A stretch of DNA of 64,000 bases, from contig NZ_AP024900.1 of NCBI RefSeq assembly GCF_024347075.1, positions 1,860,001 through 1,924,000 of the forward strand. The letters are read 5' to 3'. A model generated the notes under the pieces. It saw nothing but the letters and a program-made list of their open reading frames with translations, had not been told where the DNA came from and searched no databases. The stretch comes from Vibrio rarus. Its GTDB lineage: Bacteria; Pseudomonadota; Gammaproteobacteria; Enterobacterales; Vibrionaceae. Position 1 is the first letter of the stretch. Every line of letters starts with the position of its first letter. The position numbers and the translations under genes were made by a program. Positions 48,101 through 57,230 of this stretch are shown here, one piece after another.

Positions 48101-48290
48101 ACCTAAGGCGACCATGAGCTTTAAAGGCCATGCACAGTCTACAATGACCAGTGCTCCGGGCCCTCAACAACTACAAGAAATTTCAGTTAAGGCGGCAGCG
48201 TTACGTAGTGAACGTTTCCAAGGCCGAAGTGCTGGTAGTCAATCTGCGACCAATCAAGCGGGCGCATCAATGACCAAACCTAACTTCTAA
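45192..48290 (+). CDS. rne: Ribonuclease E
   Basis: 1032 residues. It starts [20 protein letters not shown]. It has the S1 domain (about 35-125), the catalytic DNase I-like part with the metal aspartates in [20 protein letters not shown] and VVIDFIDM, and the zinc-link CPRCSGTG near 404-411. The C-terminal half is disordered, with Arg-rich RNA-binding blocks ([20 protein letters not shown] and a second near 765-790). Two copies of a GVA(S/C)PEM(A/S)M(G/A)KV motif (near 796 and 836) follow, then a long Val/Glu/Thr low-complexity stretch. It scaffolds the degradosome. Confidence 0.97.
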   Translation: MKRMLINATQKEELRVALVDGQKLFDLDIESPGHESKKANIYKGRITRIEPSLEAAFVDYGAERHGFLPLKEVARDYFPAGYTYQGRPSIKEVLKEGQEVIVQVEKEERGNKGAALTTFISLAGSYLVLMPNNPRAGGISRRIEGDERTQLKAALSTLELPQGMGLIVRTAGVGKSAEELEWDLNVLLNHWNAVKEAADANQAPFLIHQESNVIVRAIRDYLRRDIGEILIDSNTIFERAQAHIQLVRPDFVSRVKKYDGEVPLFSHYQIESQIDSAFQREVRLPSGGSVVIDPTEALTSIDINSARATKGSDIEETALNTNLEAADEIARQLRLRDLGGLVVIDFIDMTPVRHQREVENRLREAARLDRARIQIGRISRFGLLEMSRQRLSPSLAEASHHICPRCSGTGVVRDNESLALSVLRLIEEEALKDNTAQVLAVVPVPIASYLLNEKRRSVNHIERSQDVKVLIVPNSDMETPHFEVVRVREGEEQSLLSYLLPKKLDAMKEAEAREAGEVVEVAPKRIEEPALQGFASPTQSPAPQAAPATPPVTPAPAAPTGPSWFSRIISAIGSFFSTEEVKEEKPAVEESKPRQPRRDRNDNRRRNNRDNRRRNNRPNRNTAERDENAEAPRSPSTQQDAPRKENKRKPRKERKAPTKVEEQGKQLAQQAQKEPEAKIDKDTTKTSQVKQRRQRRQMKKQVRVKDQQAEANQQTANSEATVAANVATQVKPAAEKPAKKQQPKGNVSTDDNAPAEKSEKNEGSQQRRNRRSPRHLRASGQRRRRGRDRRPNPFRLRKGGVASPEMAMGKVMPKYDLPKPKKKAPVVENNATNIVSGVACPEMSMAKVIIMKPVQQTPVVETTPVAMVEPKVTETKVVEQAVVETTVVEKAAVEQVTVEATPVSPVVEQAESEAPIVEQAVEPVAVVETVSAVETPVETTVETSPVVAQQAEVKAEPEVTQPAATVVESAPKATMSFKGHAQSTMTSAPGPQQLQEISVKAAALRSERFQGRSAGSQSATNQAGASMTKPNF

Positions 48291-48311
48291 TTTGATATTT
48301 CAATGAATGGA

Positions 48312-48340
48312 AAGCCAGCCTCTAGGCTGGCTTTTTTTTA
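48312..48340 (+). terminator. Rho-independent terminator after rne
   Basis: AAGCCAGCC and GGCTGGCTT pair around TCTA, followed by a run of T. Confidence 0.88.
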
Positions 48341-48372
48341 TCTACAATTTGCCAATATCTATTCTGATTTCA

Positions 48373-48532
48373 TACTAATCACAGTAAGCAAATGTTCGGA
48401 AATAGCGCAGGAAAAATGCTCGAAAATAAGGCAGTATTTTTCCATAAATCGCTATTCTACAATCAAAAATTCTAACGCAGTTATCGGGTATTCTAACCAG
48501 CTAGAATGAGCTGTTATTTAGTACGATTGGCA
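48373..48532 (+). repeat. MITE-like dispersed repeat, copy 2 (about 160 bp)
   Basis: It shares AAATAGCGCAGGAAAAATGC, the TCGAAAA-AAGG, ATTCTACAATCAAA and TTCTAACGCAGTTATCG blocks and the right end TTATTTAGTACGATTGG with copy 1, in the same order. The left end TACTAATCACAGTAAG is more diverged. It lies in the rne-sulP gap. Confidence 0.8.
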
Positions 48533-48685
48533 TCATCATCTTATTGCACTTAGATCACATTTCCGTTACGATTCACTCACCAAAAGGCAACCAACAGCAA
48601 AAAAGTGTAACCCACTATAATATATCGATTATCAGACAATCCTTTAGCTAACCCTTTTGTCTGTGATATTACACTCACCTATTAG

Positions 48686-50257
48686 ATGAAATTTCCCATG
48701 TTTGAATCTCCACAATTTTCAGCTCAAAGCATCAAAAATGATGTCTTATCCGGTTTAACCGTTGCACTGGCTTTAGTTCCTGAAGCCGTGGCTTTTGCCT
48801 TTGTTGCTGGCGTTGACCCTATGGTGGGTTTATATGCAGCCTTTATTGTTGGCCTCATTACCTCTATTTTTGGCGGTCGCCCGGGCATGATATCCGGTGC
48901 CACTGGAGCTATGGCGGTGGTTATGGTCAGCCTAGTGGCTACACATGGTGTGCAATACCTATTTGCTGCCATAATGCTTACCGGTGTTATTCAGGTATTG
49001 GCGGGGATATGTAAACTCGGCAAGTTCATCCGTATTGTGCCTCATCCGGTTATGATTGGTTTTGTTAACGGTTTGGCTATTGTTATTTTCTTAGCGCAAC
49101 TCGGACAGTTCAAAGCCCCTGATATTGCTGGGGTCATGACTTGGTTACCCAATGATCAAATGGCGGTCATGCTTGGCTTAGTGGCATTGACCATGGCGAT
49201 CATCTACTTTTTGCCTAAGCTCACCACGGCAATACCTTCTTCGTTAGTGGCCATAGTCACCGTTACCCTACTGGTGCAATTGCTGGGTTTAGATACCCGC
49301 ACTGTAGTAGACTTTTTACGTGCTATGTCAGGGGATGCCAGCGCAACCTTGGCCGGATCGTTACCAAGCTTTGCTATTCCTCATGTGCCTTTCACTTTAG
49401 AAACATTAAAAATCATCCTACCCTATGCCATTATTTTAGCGGCTATTGGTTTAATTGAGTCACTACTGACATTAACCGTGCTTGACGAAATGACCAATAC
49501 TCGTGGCAAAAGTAATCGCGAATGTGTGGGACAAGGTATTGCGAACCTAAGCTGTTCTGTTTTTGGCGCTATGGGCGGTTGCGCCATGATAGGCCAGTCC
49601 ATGATCAACATTAACTCAGGCGGTCGCGGTCGCCTATCGGGTATCGTGGCCGCTATTGCCCTACTCATGTTTATTTTATTTGCCTCAGCACTTATAGAGA
49701 TGATCCCTCTGGCCGCATTAGTTGGTGTTATGTTTATGGTGGTGATTGGTACATTTGAATGGGCGACCTTCAAACTTGCACGCCGAGTACCTAAGCAAGA
49801 TTTCTTCGTTATCGTGTTAGTTACTGTTGTCACAGTATTAACAGACCTTGCCGTTGCAGTGGCCGTTGGTGTCATCGCATCTGCGCTCATGTTTGCTTGG
49901 CAACATGCGAAGCATATTTACGCCAGCAGTCAGCTAAATGATGAAGGCTCAAAAGTGTATTCTATTCACGGTCCTGTTTTCTTTGGCTCTGTGGCCAACT
50001 TCCTTGAGCTATTTGATGCTCAAAATGACCCTGATGATGTCATTGTCGATTTTGCTGACTCGCGCGTAACGGACCATTCCGCTATTGAAGCCATCGAAAC
50101 ACTGGCCGAACGCTACGCCTCCGTAGGAAAAACTCTTCATCTACGACACTTAAGCCAAGATTGTCGAGCCCTACTGGATAAAGCAGGCAGTTTAGTCGAG
50201 ATCAACGTTAAGGAAGATCCTAGCTATAAGGTCGCCACTGACGTACTTGCAGGTTAA
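48686..50257 (+). CDS. SulP family anion transporter
   Basis: 523 residues. A SulP membrane domain (about 1-410) contains [40 protein letters not shown] and [21 protein letters not shown]-terminal STAS domain (about 430-515) has [20 protein letters not shown]. SulP proteins exchange sulfate, bicarbonate or other anions. The substrate cannot be told here; similar SulP proteins of marine bacteria are often bicarbonate transporters. Single gene with its own terminator. Confidence 0.9.
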   Translation: MKFPMFESPQFSAQSIKNDVLSGLTVALALVPEAVAFAFVAGVDPMVGLYAAFIVGLITSIFGGRPGMISGATGAMAVVMVSLVATHGVQYLFAAIMLTGVIQVLAGICKLGKFIRIVPHPVMIGFVNGLAIVIFLAQLGQFKAPDIAGVMTWLPNDQMAVMLGLVALTMAIIYFLPKLTTAIPSSLVAIVTVTLLVQLLGLDTRTVVDFLRAMSGDASATLAGSLPSFAIPHVPFTLETLKIILPYAIILAAIGLIESLLTLTVLDEMTNTRGKSNRECVGQGIANLSCSVFGAMGGCAMIGQSMININSGGRGRLSGIVAAIALLMFILFASALIEMIPLAALVGVMFMVVIGTFEWATFKLARRVPKQDFFVIVLVTVVTVLTDLAVAVAVGVIASALMFAWQHAKHIYASSQLNDEGSKVYSIHGPVFFGSVANFLELFDAQNDPDDVIVDFADSRVTDHSAIEAIETLAERYASVGKTLHLRHLSQDCRALLDKAGSLVEINVKEDPSYKVATDVLAG

Positions 50258-50274
50258 TTCAACCAATAACGACT

Positions 50275-50309
50275 AACGCCTATCGGAGAGATCCTATAGG
50301 CGTTTTTTA
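50275..50309 (+). terminator. Rho-independent terminator after the SulP gene
   Basis: AACGCCTAT pairs with ATAGGCGTT across a 12-base loop, followed by TTTTT. Confidence 0.85.
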
Positions 50310-50319
50310 TATGTGATAG

Positions 50320-50680
50320 GAAAAGGTCTCTAAACCGAGTCTCTATTGTGAGTTTGGGGGGGAAGATGGCTTAACGTGTGCGGTACTGGAACACTATGAG
50401 AGTAAGGCACTTAACCCAATACTTGGCCTTTTAAGAGCTGAGGCTCCGTTTAATGGAGTACTTTAGAAACTGGCTTTTTATCGTACCTGTGAAGATAAAA
50501 ATTCTGACACGCCTAAAGGGTGCCTCTTTGCGAACATGAAGGAGTTACATTTCAATTTAGGTGAAGCGACAGCAGAACAAATCCGTCGAACTTATGACAA
50601 TGTCATAAAGGCATTTGAGCTATGGGGCAAAAGCAAGCCAAGCTCAGCAGTACATCCCTCTTATCTGACACTATGTATTG
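50320..50680 (+). pseudogene. TetR family regulator remnant
   Basis: The frame reads SKPSLYCEFGGEDGLTCAVL, the recognition-helix end of a TetR HTH, then EHYESKALNPILGLL and APFNGVL, an in-frame TAG at 50464-50466, and continues with the TetR C-domain block DTPKGCLFANMKELHFNLGE. The first part of the HTH is missing and no start codon is left. It lies just upstream of a different, intact TetR gene, so the region has received more than one regulator. Confidence 0.8.
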
Positions 50681-50686
50681 ACAGAA

Positions 50687-50733
50687 GTAGAATGAGTATT
50701 CTACTCTATAGGTAGAACAAACATTCTACCTAT
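50687..50733 (+). promoter_or_regulatory. Tandem palindromic operators of the TetR gene
   Basis: Two inverted repeats share the half-site GTAGAA: GTAGAATGAGTATTCTAC (50687-50704) and ATAGGTAGAA-N6-TTCTACCTAT (50708-50733, perfect 10-base arms). They end two bases before the TetR start and must overlap the promoter. They are most likely autoregulatory sites of the TetR protein and would also control the co-transcribed dehydrogenase. Confidence 0.7.
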
Positions 50734-50735
50734 GG

Positions 50736-51257
50736 ATGATTATGCTTAGAGAACAAATTGCCGCTAGTCTTGAAGAGGCGTTCAGTAAATATGGTTTTGC
50801 TGAGCCGAGCGTTGCTCAACTAAAGACAGCGTGTAACGTCAGCCTGCGAACTCTATACAAACACTATCCATCCAAAGAAGCGATGATAGTCGGTGCGCTG
50901 GAGTATCGTCATCAAAGATACCTCACTTTTCTGCTTAACGAGTCACCTTCTCGTGGTGTTGAGTCTGTTTTGCATATTTTTAATAAACTTGAACAATGGA
51001 TGAAGGAATATGCGCCACACGGCTGTCTGTCTATGAACGCTATGTCTGCCTTTCCCGAGAATCCACTTATCAGCAAGGCAGTTAAAGAACACAAAGAAGA
51101 AGTTCGCCAGTTCTTAGGCCAGCAAAGCCAGAGAGAAGAGCTTTCTACTGCTCTTTTTTTACTGCATGAAGGCGTATCAAGCGCATGGCCTGTACTGGGT
51201 CGAAACGCAGTAACATCAGCCCAAAAGGCGCTATTACAACTTTTAAAGGAAGATTAA
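50736..51257 (+). CDS. TetR/AcrR family transcriptional regulator
   Basis: 173 residues. The HTH is residues 10-50 (FSKYGFAEPSVAQLKTACNV then SLRTLYKHYPSKEAMIVGAL), with a ligand-binding helical domain behind (HGCLSMNAMSAFPENPLISK). ATG at 50736 or 50742 can start it; neither has a good ribosome site. It is translationally coupled to the dehydrogenase (TAATG) and preceded by two palindromes, so it is probably a repressor of its own two-gene operon. Confidence 0.85.
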   Translation: MIMLREQIAASLEEAFSKYGFAEPSVAQLKTACNVSLRTLYKHYPSKEAMIVGALEYRHQRYLTFLLNESPSRGVESVLHIFNKLEQWMKEYAPHGCLSMNAMSAFPENPLISKAVKEHKEEVRQFLGQQSQREELSTALFLLHEGVSSAWPVLGRNAVTSAQKALLQLLKED

Positions 51258-52315
51258 TGATGACCACTATTCCAAAGACCATGAAGGGCATTCAGCTTAT
51301 CGGTCATGGTGGCCCAGAAATGCTCCAATACCGTGATGATATTCCAGTACAAACACCAACTTCAAATGAAGTGCTCATCCGCGTCTCTGCCGCTGGTGTT
51401 AACAATACCGACATCAACACCAGAACAGCATGGTACTCGAAAGACGATGGCAGTAGCTCGGATGCAAGTTGGTCTGGTAGTGCCATGGTTTTTCCTCGTA
51501 TTCAAGGAGCAGATGTCTGTGGCACTATAGTTGCCGTGGGTGATAACGTCTGTGCAGAACGTATCGGGGAACGAGTTCTAATCGAACCTTGTCTTAGCGA
51601 AGCCAGCGGCCAGCCATTTAACTCACCTAAGTACTATGGCTCCGAATGTGATGGAGGATTTGCGGAATACACAGTGGTCACTGCCAAGCATGCCTATGCG
51701 GTGAATAGTCCTCTCTCCGACATTGAATTGGCTTCATTTCCTTGCTCTTATTCAACAGCAGAGAATATGCTTACCCGAGCGAACGTCACGTCACTGGATA
51801 GAGTGTTGATATCTGGTGCCTCTGGCGGTGTTGGCTCGGCAGCGATTCAGCTTGCCAAAGCGCGCGGAGCATATGTTATCGCTATTACCAGCCCTAGCAA
51901 AAATCAACAACTGCTGGAGCTAGGAGCAGACCAAGTCATATCGCGAGATACTGACTTAGTTGAAGTTCTAGGTGAAAACAGTATTGATGTCGTTATCGAC
52001 CTAGTCGCAGGGAAGCAGTGGCCTCAGTTTTTACAATTGTTAAGACCAGGCAGCCGATACGCCGTGTCTGGTGCGATTGGCGGAGCTTTGGTTGAGTTGG
52101 ATGTCAGAACGCTTTATTTAAAAGATTTAAGCTTTTTCGGCTGCACTGTGCTTGAGCCTGAAGTATTCCAAAACTTAGTTAACTGCATCGAGCAACGTAA
52201 AATTAAGCCAATCGTTGCGCAAACTTACCCACTGCAAGAGATAAATACGGCTCAAGACGTTTTCTTAAAAAAGAAGCACGTAGGCAAAATTGTCCTAAAA
52301 GTATCCGAACAATAA
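51257..52315 (+). CDS. Zinc-type alcohol dehydrogenase-like/quinone oxidoreductase family protein
   Basis: 352 residues from ATG 51257 (ATG 51260 has the better spacing to AAAGGAAG). It belongs to the medium-chain dehydrogenase/reductase superfamily. It has a GroES-like N-domain (VLIRVSAAGVNNTDINTRTA) and a Rossmann domain with ISGASGGVGSAAIQLAKARG. The catalytic-zinc cysteine is not obvious, which favours a quinone oxidoreductase-like enzyme over a true alcohol dehydrogenase. Under TetR control it may detoxify a reactive carbonyl or quinone, but that is inference. Confidence 0.82.
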   Translation: MMTTIPKTMKGIQLIGHGGPEMLQYRDDIPVQTPTSNEVLIRVSAAGVNNTDINTRTAWYSKDDGSSSDASWSGSAMVFPRIQGADVCGTIVAVGDNVCAERIGERVLIEPCLSEASGQPFNSPKYYGSECDGGFAEYTVVTAKHAYAVNSPLSDIELASFPCSYSTAENMLTRANVTSLDRVLISGASGGVGSAAIQLAKARGAYVIAITSPSKNQQLLELGADQVISRDTDLVEVLGENSIDVVIDLVAGKQWPQFLQLLRPGSRYAVSGAIGGALVELDVRTLYLKDLSFFGCTVLEPEVFQNLVNCIEQRKIKPIVAQTYPLQEINTAQDVFLKKKHVGKIVLKVSEQ

Positions 52316-52654
52316 CGACGAGTTAACAAAAAACAGTGAGTGCATAAATGGCTTTGTATTGAGTGTTCAGTTCAAGGCCCGCTCTTAACCAATCTCAAGG
52401 TTTTTACTCTGGTATGCAATCTAACCAAAAATTTGATACTCGCTTTTTCCTGAAGCCAACCATCGCAGTACCAGCCCCAAGTAGTAATCTCTGGTGATTT
52501 GCAATATCAGAAATTATCCGAACTTTGATTTTAGGTTCTGTCTCTAACTCAATTCTTATAGAGATAGTGTTTTTTGTTACTAAAGGAATCTAACAGGAAC
52601 GATATTGCCAAACTCATTGATGCCCTAACGTGCGTTGCTGCAGCCATGTTGTGC
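52316..52654. other. Gap with a candidate terminator
   Basis: No intact gene is seen. CTGTCTCTA (52538-52546) pairs with TAGAGATAG (52559-52567), followed by GTGTTTTTT, a plausible terminator for the dehydrogenase. A short open stretch from about 52580 (ESNRNDIAKLIDALTCVAAA) has no start codon and was not recognised. Confidence 0.45.
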
Positions 52655-53251
52655 CTAATGTAATTGTAAAATGCTGGTGAACTGATCAGCACATTTATTC
52701 AACGTCTCTTTAGGCTGCCCTGCGGCGGCTTGGACAGCAATGCCATTGCTTACCATTGTGATTAAATTAGCGAGTGATGCTTGGTATTCGCTATCTTGGC
52801 CAGTAAAGGATGCTTGCACAAATGAAAACGTTATTTGGTATATCCTTTCGCCTTGTATTTTCAAAAACTCTTTCACATCAGATGGAAACAGAGGGTTTTC
52901 AGTCTCACTTGTACTTTTAATCAGCAAGCAGCCTTTTGGGGTTTCTAAATTCACGAACAAATCGATTAGAGACTCAAAATAACGTTTAAGCCCTTGCATT
53001 CCGGTCGCGTCATTCGGAAACTGAATTCCCTCATAAACAGGCGAAATATAGTGCTCGATATAGTATTCGAGACAGGATTTGTAGAGCTTATCTTTACTCC
53101 CGAATGCAGCATAAAGACTCGACGTATTAATGTTCAGTGCCGTTGAGAGCTGCGCAACAGACGTCCCTCCATACCCTCGGCTCCAGAAAACACACATTGC
53201 TGTTTTTAGTGCTAATTCTTTATCGAATGCTCTTTTTCTACCCGCGCTCAT
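52655..53251 (-). CDS. TetR/AcrR family transcriptional regulator
   Basis: 198 residues. The HTH is at about 12-55 (LKTAMCVFWSRGYGGTSVAQ then LNINTSSLYAAFGSKDKLYK). The C-domain includes LETPKGCLLIKSTSETENPL. It starts MSAGRKRAFDKE with an AGGAG site about 5 bases upstream. It is divergent from a membrane-protein gene, and a 38-bp palindrome lies between them, so it very likely controls both. Confidence 0.88.
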   Translation of the reverse strand: MSAGRKRAFDKELALKTAMCVFWSRGYGGTSVAQLSTALNINTSSLYAAFGSKDKLYKSCLEYYIEHYISPVYEGIQFPNDATGMQGLKRYFESLIDLFVNLETPKGCLLIKSTSETENPLFPSDVKEFLKIQGERIYQITFSFVQASFTGQDSEYQASLANLITMVSNGIAVQAAAGQPKETLNKCADQFTSILQLH

Positions 53252-53283
53252 TTGTGTCTCCTAAAACAACGACTAGCTTAGAT

Positions 53284-53321
53284 AATTGACATTCTGTAGT
53301 GATCACTTCAGAATGTCAATT
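53284..53321. promoter_or_regulatory. 38-bp palindromic operator between divergent genes
   Basis: AATTGACATTCTG (53284-53296) and CAGAATGTCAATT (53309-53321) are perfect 13-base arms; the 12-base centre TAGTGATCACTT is itself nearly symmetric. A third half-site, CACTACAGAATG, lies at 53332-53343, just before the membrane-protein start. It is probably the binding site of the adjacent TetR protein. Confidence 0.75.
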
Positions 53322-53352
53322 ATGGAACGAACACTACAGAATGGGATAACTC

Positions 53353-53784
53353 GTGAATTCAAACTTCAATCTGAAAAATTTTATTATCGTCATGTTGCTA
53401 ACCAGCATCTGGATTCATGTCGCTGAGGTGGCAAGAGCGATACTGGTCGCTTTTCCAATGATGAAAGAGTTCTATGCAGGCAAGATCGATATCGGGCCAA
53501 TGGGAGTAAGTAACGCGCTTATATGGGGTTTATGGGACACCATGATGGCGAGTACATTAGTGTTCATATACTGGCTATGTTCTCAAGTTTTCGGTCAGAA
53601 TTCGAAATCTATCTTCATATCAGCAACGGTAACAACTTTAGCGACTATAGGTGTGTTTTGGGTTGCTTCAGTTAATTCAGGTTTGGGAACTTGGGACATG
53701 GCATTAATCTTGATTCCAATATCTTGGGTAGAGATGTTAATCGCAGCTAAAATAGCTGAACGCTTATTCGCGCGGTATCACTAA
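53353..53784 (+). CDS. Hypothetical four-span membrane protein
   Basis: 143 residues from a GTG start at 53353. Four hydrophobic segments are visible (about 10-30, 50-75, 85-105, 115-135), with conserved-looking IWIHVAEVARAILVAFPMMK and LIWGLWDTMMASTLVFIYWL. I do not recognise the family. Divergent from a TetR gene with a shared palindromic operator, it is probably the regulated target; small membrane proteins in such pairs are often involved in export or stress, which is only a guess. Confidence 0.7.
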   Translation: MNSNFNLKNFIIVMLLTSIWIHVAEVARAILVAFPMMKEFYAGKIDIGPMGVSNALIWGLWDTMMASTLVFIYWLCSQVFGQNSKSIFISATVTTLATIGVFWVASVNSGLGTWDMALILIPISWVEMLIAAKIAERLFARYH

Positions 53785-53800
53785 AGGCTTATTGAAGAAG

Positions 53801-53830
53801 TGTAGTGGTTGAATGAACTTGGCCACTACA
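53801..53830 (+). terminator. Hairpin after the membrane-protein gene
   Basis: TGTAGTGG and CCACTACA form an 8-bp stem with a 14-base loop. There is no T-run, so termination is uncertain. Confidence 0.4.
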
Positions 53831-53956
53831 TTAAAGATTTTGCAATACCTCGGCTAATCCGTTCACCGCTAATTTAGCGAAAGCGGTAGCTCATTGATGT
53901 CCAAATCCGTGCTGACGGGGTAGATCATCGTAACGCAGAAATGCCCCTTTCCGAGC
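53831..53956 (-). pseudogene. Unrecognised gene tail with an internal stop
   Basis: A minus-strand frame reads ARKGAFLRYDDLPRQHGFGH, then TGA (53891-53893), then ATAFAKLAVNGLAEVLQNL and TAA. The composition looks like real protein, but no start or family is evident. It occupies part of the roughly 390-base gap before the acetyltransferase gene. The rest of that gap shows nothing. Confidence 0.3.
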
Positions 53957-54176
53957 TACTTCATTTACTCACTCATATCATGGATTTGAATATTTCCCTT
54001 ATAAAATGTTATCCGAATGCTGATATTTATTGACCTATGTAGCACTATAACAAGTCAAGTGGCTTTTAATGCCTAAGTGCTTGATTAACAAAATTAAACT
54101 CAGGTACAGTGATTAGGTTTTGTGATTGTTAATCACGCTAGGTAGAAGTCTAGGTGGCGCTAGATACTGAGAGAAA

Positions 54177-54692
54177 ATGGGAAATTTTATGCAAATCAGG
54201 GAAGTAAGAACAAGTGACGCTCAATCAGTTTTAAGTCTCATGTATCAACTAGACCGTGAGTCGAAATTTATGATGTTAGAAGAGGGTGAAAGAAACACCA
54301 CTCTTGAGCAACAAGTAAAAATCCTAGAGTCATTTGGTGAAAGCAGTTCTAAGACTATGTTCGTGATTTCAGATGGGCAAGAGGTATATGGCTTTGCTGC
54401 TGGCATCGGAGATACCGCTAATCGAAATCGTCACTCGATGTATTGCGTCATGGGAACCAAGCAATCAGCTTCAGGGCGTGGCTATGGCAAGCAATTGCTG
54501 GAACACTTAGAAGCTTGGGCTTTAACTCATGATTTTACAAGGCTTGAGCTAACAGTCATGTGTCACAATGAAAGAGCATTTAACCTTTATAGCAAACATG
54601 GTTTTGAAGTTGAAGGAACCAAGCGGAACTCTTTGAAAGTTGACGGTCAGTATGTTGACGAATTCTATATGTCAAAACTGCTGCGAACCTAA
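54177..54692 (+). CDS. GNAT family N-acetyltransferase
   Basis: 171 residues from ATG 54177; ATG 54189 (MQIREVRTSD) is an alternative with GGGA upstream. The acetyl-CoA loop is in KQSASGRGYGKQLLEHLEAW, followed by LELTVMCHNERAFNLYSKHG and FEVEGTKRNSLKVDGQYVDE, as in the RimJ/SpeG-like branch. Substrate unknown. It is single, and the neighbourhood is accessory. Confidence 0.85.
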   Translation: MGNFMQIREVRTSDAQSVLSLMYQLDRESKFMMLEEGERNTTLEQQVKILESFGESSSKTMFVISDGQEVYGFAAGIGDTANRNRHSMYCVMGTKQSASGRGYGKQLLEHLEAWALTHDFTRLELTVMCHNERAFNLYSKHGFEVEGTKRNSLKVDGQYVDEFYMSKLLRT

Positions 54693-54890
54693 CGAGCATT
54701 TGAGGTTTCAAGATACTTATTCTAATGCACATAGACTGGGGCAAGGTTGAAAGGCTAGCTCTTTTTTGTCCAATTGCGAGTCACACCCTCAAAAATTTCA
54801 ACATCAGCAGGGCGTCTTATACGAACTCGTCTTGAGCAACCCATTGATGTGTAAGTTCGGGTACGAGTTACTATATAAAGATATTAGCGA

Positions 54891-56345
54891 TTATTTTTTA
54901 TCCGCCACCAGCTCTTCGTTTTTTGCCAATTCTTCCATCACTACGGCATCATGGGTGCAAAAAGGTTGCATGTTCACGCTATGCAGGCTTTCATCAGCTT
55001 CATCTTCAATACATGTCTCTTTATTTAATTGGATTACGTGATGCCTTAACGCAATAAGAGCAATGAGGCCAAACACAATGTTGCCCACCGCCTGCCCGTA
55101 CAACACCCCTAGCGCACCAAAATATGCTGCCCCCATATAGACAAATGGGATAGTGCCTATAGTGGCTTTGCCTACATTAAGAGCTGTCGAATAGAGCGGT
55201 TTGCCTAGGTTATTGAATGAGGTATTGGCGACAAATTGGCTGCCATTAAATAAAAAGGTGATAGCGACAAAAGTACAAAATGTTTGTACTAACAGATCCG
55301 CATCGCCTGTTAAATTAAAACCACTGACAATCGATGTGCGAAGTAGATACAAGATAAGGCTCACTACGACACAATATACGCTCACGACTATTAATGAATT
55401 TCGTAACGTTTCTTTCACTCTATCTACACGCCCTGCCCCATAGTTCTGGCCTATGATGGGCCCTACCGCCCCAGATAAAGCAAAAATGGCGGCAAACACC
55501 ACTGGCGTTAAACGCCCAACAACAGCAAAACCTGCTACAAAGTTTTCCCCAAATTGAGCAATGGCACTGGTGACGATGGCATTTCCTACAGGGGTTGCGA
55601 TATTGGTAAAAATGGCGGGTAATGCAATGGCAAAGATGGCTCGTTGGCTGGTAAGCCAATGACGCAAACGAAAGCGCCCTACCAGATCATGTTGCTTAAT
55701 TAATGGGGTCAGTGAAAAGGCTAATACGGTAAATCGTGATAATACCGAAGCGAGCGCAGCACCTTCGACATTCCACATAAAGACAAAAATAAATATCGGG
55801 TCTAAAATGGCATTCACACCTCCGCCCCATAGGGTTGCCATCATAGAGCGTTTGGCATCTCCTGCTGCGCGAAGTGCCGCTCCTGCGGCCATACCCAGCG
55901 CCACTATGGGCGTACTCGGCAGTAATATATACATATAGTCTTTGGCGTGCTCAAAGGCCGCACCTTTCGCACCAATTAACTGCAATAACTCGGGGATATA
56001 ATAGGTCATAACAGAGGTAATGACTGCGTTCACCAAAAACGCCGTCACTAGGATATTCATCACCAAATTCTTGGCTTTTTGTGCTCGCTTAGCCCCGAGT
56101 TCTTTTGATACTAACGCCCCCATAGCAATGGAAGTGCCTATAGAAATGGAGGTTGAAAAAAAGATCAGCGTTCCTGCAAAGCCCACGGCGGCGGCAAGTT
56201 CCACTTGCCCAAGCATACTAATGAACATCATATCCAGCAGATCGACGATAAATAATGACATTAAACCAATAGAACCGGCACCGGACATGGTTAATATGTG
56301 TTTCATTGTCGATCCTTCGACAAATTTAGCTTGCTGTGTTGCCAC
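54891..56345 (-). CDS. MATE family efflux transporter
   Basis: 484 residues with 12 hydrophobic segments in two related halves (MLGQVELAAAVGFAGTLIFF in the first, VGPIIGQNYGAGRVDRVKET in the second). It exports cationic drugs or metabolites using sodium or proton gradients. The C-terminal tail of about 45 residues is hydrophilic and acidic (CIEDEADESLHSVNMQPFCT), somewhat longer than usual. Substrate unknown. Confidence 0.9.
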   Translation of the reverse strand: MATQQAKFVEGSTMKHILTMSGAGSIGLMSLFIVDLLDMMFISMLGQVELAAAVGFAGTLIFFSTSISIGTSIAMGALVSKELGAKRAQKAKNLVMNILVTAFLVNAVITSVMTYYIPELLQLIGAKGAAFEHAKDYMYILLPSTPIVALGMAAGAALRAAGDAKRSMMATLWGGGVNAILDPIFIFVFMWNVEGAALASVLSRFTVLAFSLTPLIKQHDLVGRFRLRHWLTSQRAIFAIALPAIFTNIATPVGNAIVTSAIAQFGENFVAGFAVVGRLTPVVFAAIFALSGAVGPIIGQNYGAGRVDRVKETLRNSLIVVSVYCVVVSLILYLLRTSIVSGFNLTGDADLLVQTFCTFVAITFLFNGSQFVANTSFNNLGKPLYSTALNVGKATIGTIPFVYMGAAYFGALGVLYGQAVGNIVFGLIALIALRHHVIQLNKETCIEDEADESLHSVNMQPFCTHDAVVMEELAKNEELVADKK

Positions 56346-56365
56346 TGCTATTCCTTCTTAGTTTA

Positions 56366-56458
56366 ATACCATTCGTACTAAATAACGGGTCATTCTAGCT
56401 TGTTCAAATACTCGATAACTGCGTTAGAATTTTTGCTCACTTACTTAGTGTGATTAGT
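56366..56458 (-). repeat. MITE-like dispersed repeat, copy 3 (short, about 93 bp, inverted)
   Basis: Read on the minus strand it starts ACTAATCACACTAAGTAAGT, jumps directly to AAAATTCTAACGCAGTTATC, and ends TTATTTAGTACGAATGGTAT. The internal 60-70 bases of copies 1 and 2 are absent, so this is an internally deleted form with both ends kept. It lies between argO and the MATE gene. Confidence 0.8.
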
Positions 56459-56514
56459 TTAACGTCATCATGATGTGAGCATATTGCCGCCTCTCTAAGC
56501 CTACAAGCTATAAA

Positions 56515-57111
56515 CTAGCGCAATAACTCCCAAGCAAGCACTAGCATAACTAGACCTACAATCCCCTCAAGTACCTTCCAAGTATGGGCCTTTTTGAAGT
56601 AAGGGGTTAATAATCTTGCGCCATAACCCAAACTAAAGAAAAACACCACAGAAGCCATGGCCGCACCAACTGCAAACCAATGTTTATTTTCCCCGTACTG
56701 GGTGGATACCGAACCTAGCAGTACCAAGGTATCAAGATACACATGCGGATTAAGCCAAGTAAACGCCAAACAAACCAGTAAGGTTTTTCTCAAAGAAGCA
56801 GGGGCGCTACCCATTGGATCTAAGGTGTGTTTATTATTAAAAGCCGACTTTAAGCTGCCAATGCCATAGACGATTAAAAACAGGGCTCCGGCATAGCGTG
56901 CCACCACTTCCACTTGGGGATGGGCGGTCACCACTATGGAAAAACCGGCCACTCCCGCCGAAATGAGTATCGCATCAGATAGGGCGCACACTAAGCAGAC
57001 CCAAAACACATGTCTTCGCAGTAAGCCTTGCTTTATTACAAACGCATTTTGCGCTCCTATGGCTAAAATAAGAGAAAGGCCTATAGAGAACCCAGCAACA
57101 AAAGCAGACAT
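56515..57111 (-). CDS. argO: LysE family amino-acid exporter ArgO
   Basis: 198 residues from ATG 57111 (MSAFVAGFSIGLSLILAIGA); a longer frame upstream has no support. Six hydrophobic segments, with IGAQNAFVIKQGLLRRHVFW and the AFTWLNPHVYLDTLVLLG motif of LysE exporters. ArgO exports arginine and is activated by ArgP/LysG in relatives; no regulator gene is adjacent here. Confidence 0.9.
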   Translation of the reverse strand: MSAFVAGFSIGLSLILAIGAQNAFVIKQGLLRRHVFWVCLVCALSDAILISAGVAGFSIVVTAHPQVEVVARYAGALFLIVYGIGSLKSAFNNKHTLDPMGSAPASLRKTLLVCLAFTWLNPHVYLDTLVLLGSVSTQYGENKHWFAVGAAMASVVFFFSLGYGARLLTPYFKKAHTWKVLEGIVGLVMLVLAWELLR

Positions 57112-57194
57112 ATATGACTCCAGTAAATATATAACAGAGGGATAATTTATAAGTTGGAATAGACAAGGCCATGATGAACAGTAGGCCGATAAAT

Positions 57195-57230
57195 GAAAAA
57201 AGAGCAAACTCAATAGATTGAGTTTGCTCT
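57195..57230 (-). terminator. Very strong terminator at the end of the GGGtGRT operon
   Basis: AGAGCAAACTCAAT and ATTGAGTTTGCTCT form a perfect 14-bp stem, followed on the minus strand by TTTTTT. It is 277 bases after the GGGtGRT stop and upstream of argO. Confidence 0.88.

Noticed and set aside
47531..48170. Long minus-strand frames inside rne (190-200 codons)
   Set aside because: They are the antisense shadow of the repetitive Val/Glu/Thr tail of RNase E; codon composition is that of the sense repeat.
54766..55041. 91-codon plus-strand frame near the MATE 3' end
   Set aside because: Its second half is antisense to the MATE C-terminus and the first half lacks any recognisable feature.
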